A stretch of DNA of 64,000 nucleotides from NCBI GenBank assembly GCA_916610825.1, contig OU744446.1, forward strand, positions 36,743,833-36,807,832. Reading direction: 5' to 3'. The stretch is from Haliclystus octoradiatus (Eukaryota; Cnidaria; Staurozoa; Stauromedusae; Haliclystidae). Of this stretch, positions 63,313-64,000 are shown piece by piece. The notes beneath the pieces were generated by a model. That model did not search any database. It was not told the DNA's origin and saw only the letters and a program-made list of their open reading frames with translations. A program made the position numbers and the translations under genes. Within the stretch, counting starts at the first letter, position 1, and every line of letters begins with the position of its first letter.

Positions 63313-64000
63313 AGCAACACGATAATCAAAAGCAATCAAAATCAAATCAACACGATAATCAAATCAATAATTGAAAATAAAATAGACATAGCAATCTTAT
63401 AGGAAACATGACTTCAACCAGAATCCATGGAGTATGTCATACCTGGATACGATATATTTAGAAATGATATATTCTACTTAGTTAATTTTTATTATCCCCG
63501 GTAGGACAATTATGAAGATGCTATAAATCAGCTAGGAACAACTGTAGAAACATTATCAGAGAGAAACATCGATTTTATTCTTGCATGGTGACTTAAACGT
63601 TAATTGCTTTAAAAATTTTCCATCAAAAACTGCACTTTCAGATCTTTTGTCGCAATTCAATCTTCACTCACATAACAATGATGCAACAAGAGTTACTGGA
63701 CTAACTGAAACATGTATAGATTACTTTATATCATCTGAAGCATTAAATGAGCGTATCGGTCTATGTAAACCATCATGCGTGTGTAAATCTGATCACCTTG
63801 GATTGGAAACTACCATAGTTTGCACTACAGAGAAGCCTGAAAAGTCATTGAAAACTTTGAGATCCTATAAATACTTTGATAAAACTGTCTTCTGTGAGGA
63901 TCTTCTAAATGCAGACATGACAGAATTTAAAAAAGCGATTGACGAAAAATATGTAGAACAAGCAGCAACACTTCTACAAACTACCTTAACCAAAATACTG
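63313..64000 (+). mobile_element. Non-LTR retrotransposon, endonuclease-domain fragment, runs off the window
   Basis: Translation gives an APE-type endonuclease remnant: DIAIL, then (after in-frame stops) LQPESMEYVIPGYDIF, then after a frameshift near 63584 HGDLNVNCF, ATRVTGL, TCIDYF and SDHLGLE. GDLN, TRVT, IDYF and SDH are the conserved blocks of LINE endonucleases. At least two stops and one frameshift make it inactive. It may continue past base 64000 toward a reverse transcriptase. Confidence 0.75.

Overview
Eukaryotic, AT-rich, intron-rich DNA of animal type. The evidence is spliced orthologues of metazoan proteins with consistent GT-AG introns and a very high load of small inverted-repeat (MITE-like) elements, tRNA-derived SINEs, LINE fragments and Penelope-like remnants. 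A marine invertebrate would fit, but I cannot name the phylum from sequence alone. All recognisable genes lie on the + strand.

Layout. (1) 473-27307: the last 25 coding exons of NCKAP1 (Hem/Nap1, WAVE regulatory complex); the N-terminal third lies upstream of the window. Its introns are filled with repeats. (2) 29297-32411: a complete six-exon PHF13/PHF23-type PHD-finger gene (190 aa). (3) 33600-46938: a twelve-exon RFWD3-type E3 ligase gene (618 aa: acidic N-terminus, RING, coiled coil, WD40 region). I checked reading-frame continuity across every junction of these three models by hand. (4) About 47-51.4 kb: repeats only (two hAT-type MITEs, a 5'-truncated LINE and other inverted-repeat elements). 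(5) 51414-61919: four head-to-tail copies of a ~2627-bp unit. Each holds a LINE 3' tail, a TATA+Inr core promoter and an intronless 365-aa type II membrane protein with a DDD motif, probably a GT-A glycosyltransferase. The fourth copy carries a nonsense codon, and a diverged fifth 3' fragment follows it. (6) 62.2-64 kb: Penelope-like and LINE debris.

The single-copy genes act in separate processes (actin nucleation control, chromatin reading, replication-stress ubiquitylation), and their adjacency implies no shared pathway. The observations I consider most worth following are the tandem glycosyltransferase-like array that carries a LINE tail in every unit, a perfect 62-bp inverted copy of part of RFWD3 coding exon 1 located 614 bp upstream, hammerhead-ribozyme-like folds in a Penelope-like remnant, a 43-bp satellite with a 129-bp higher-order period in the last RFWD3 intron, and a MITE family that repeatedly sits within a few bases of NCKAP1 splice donors.
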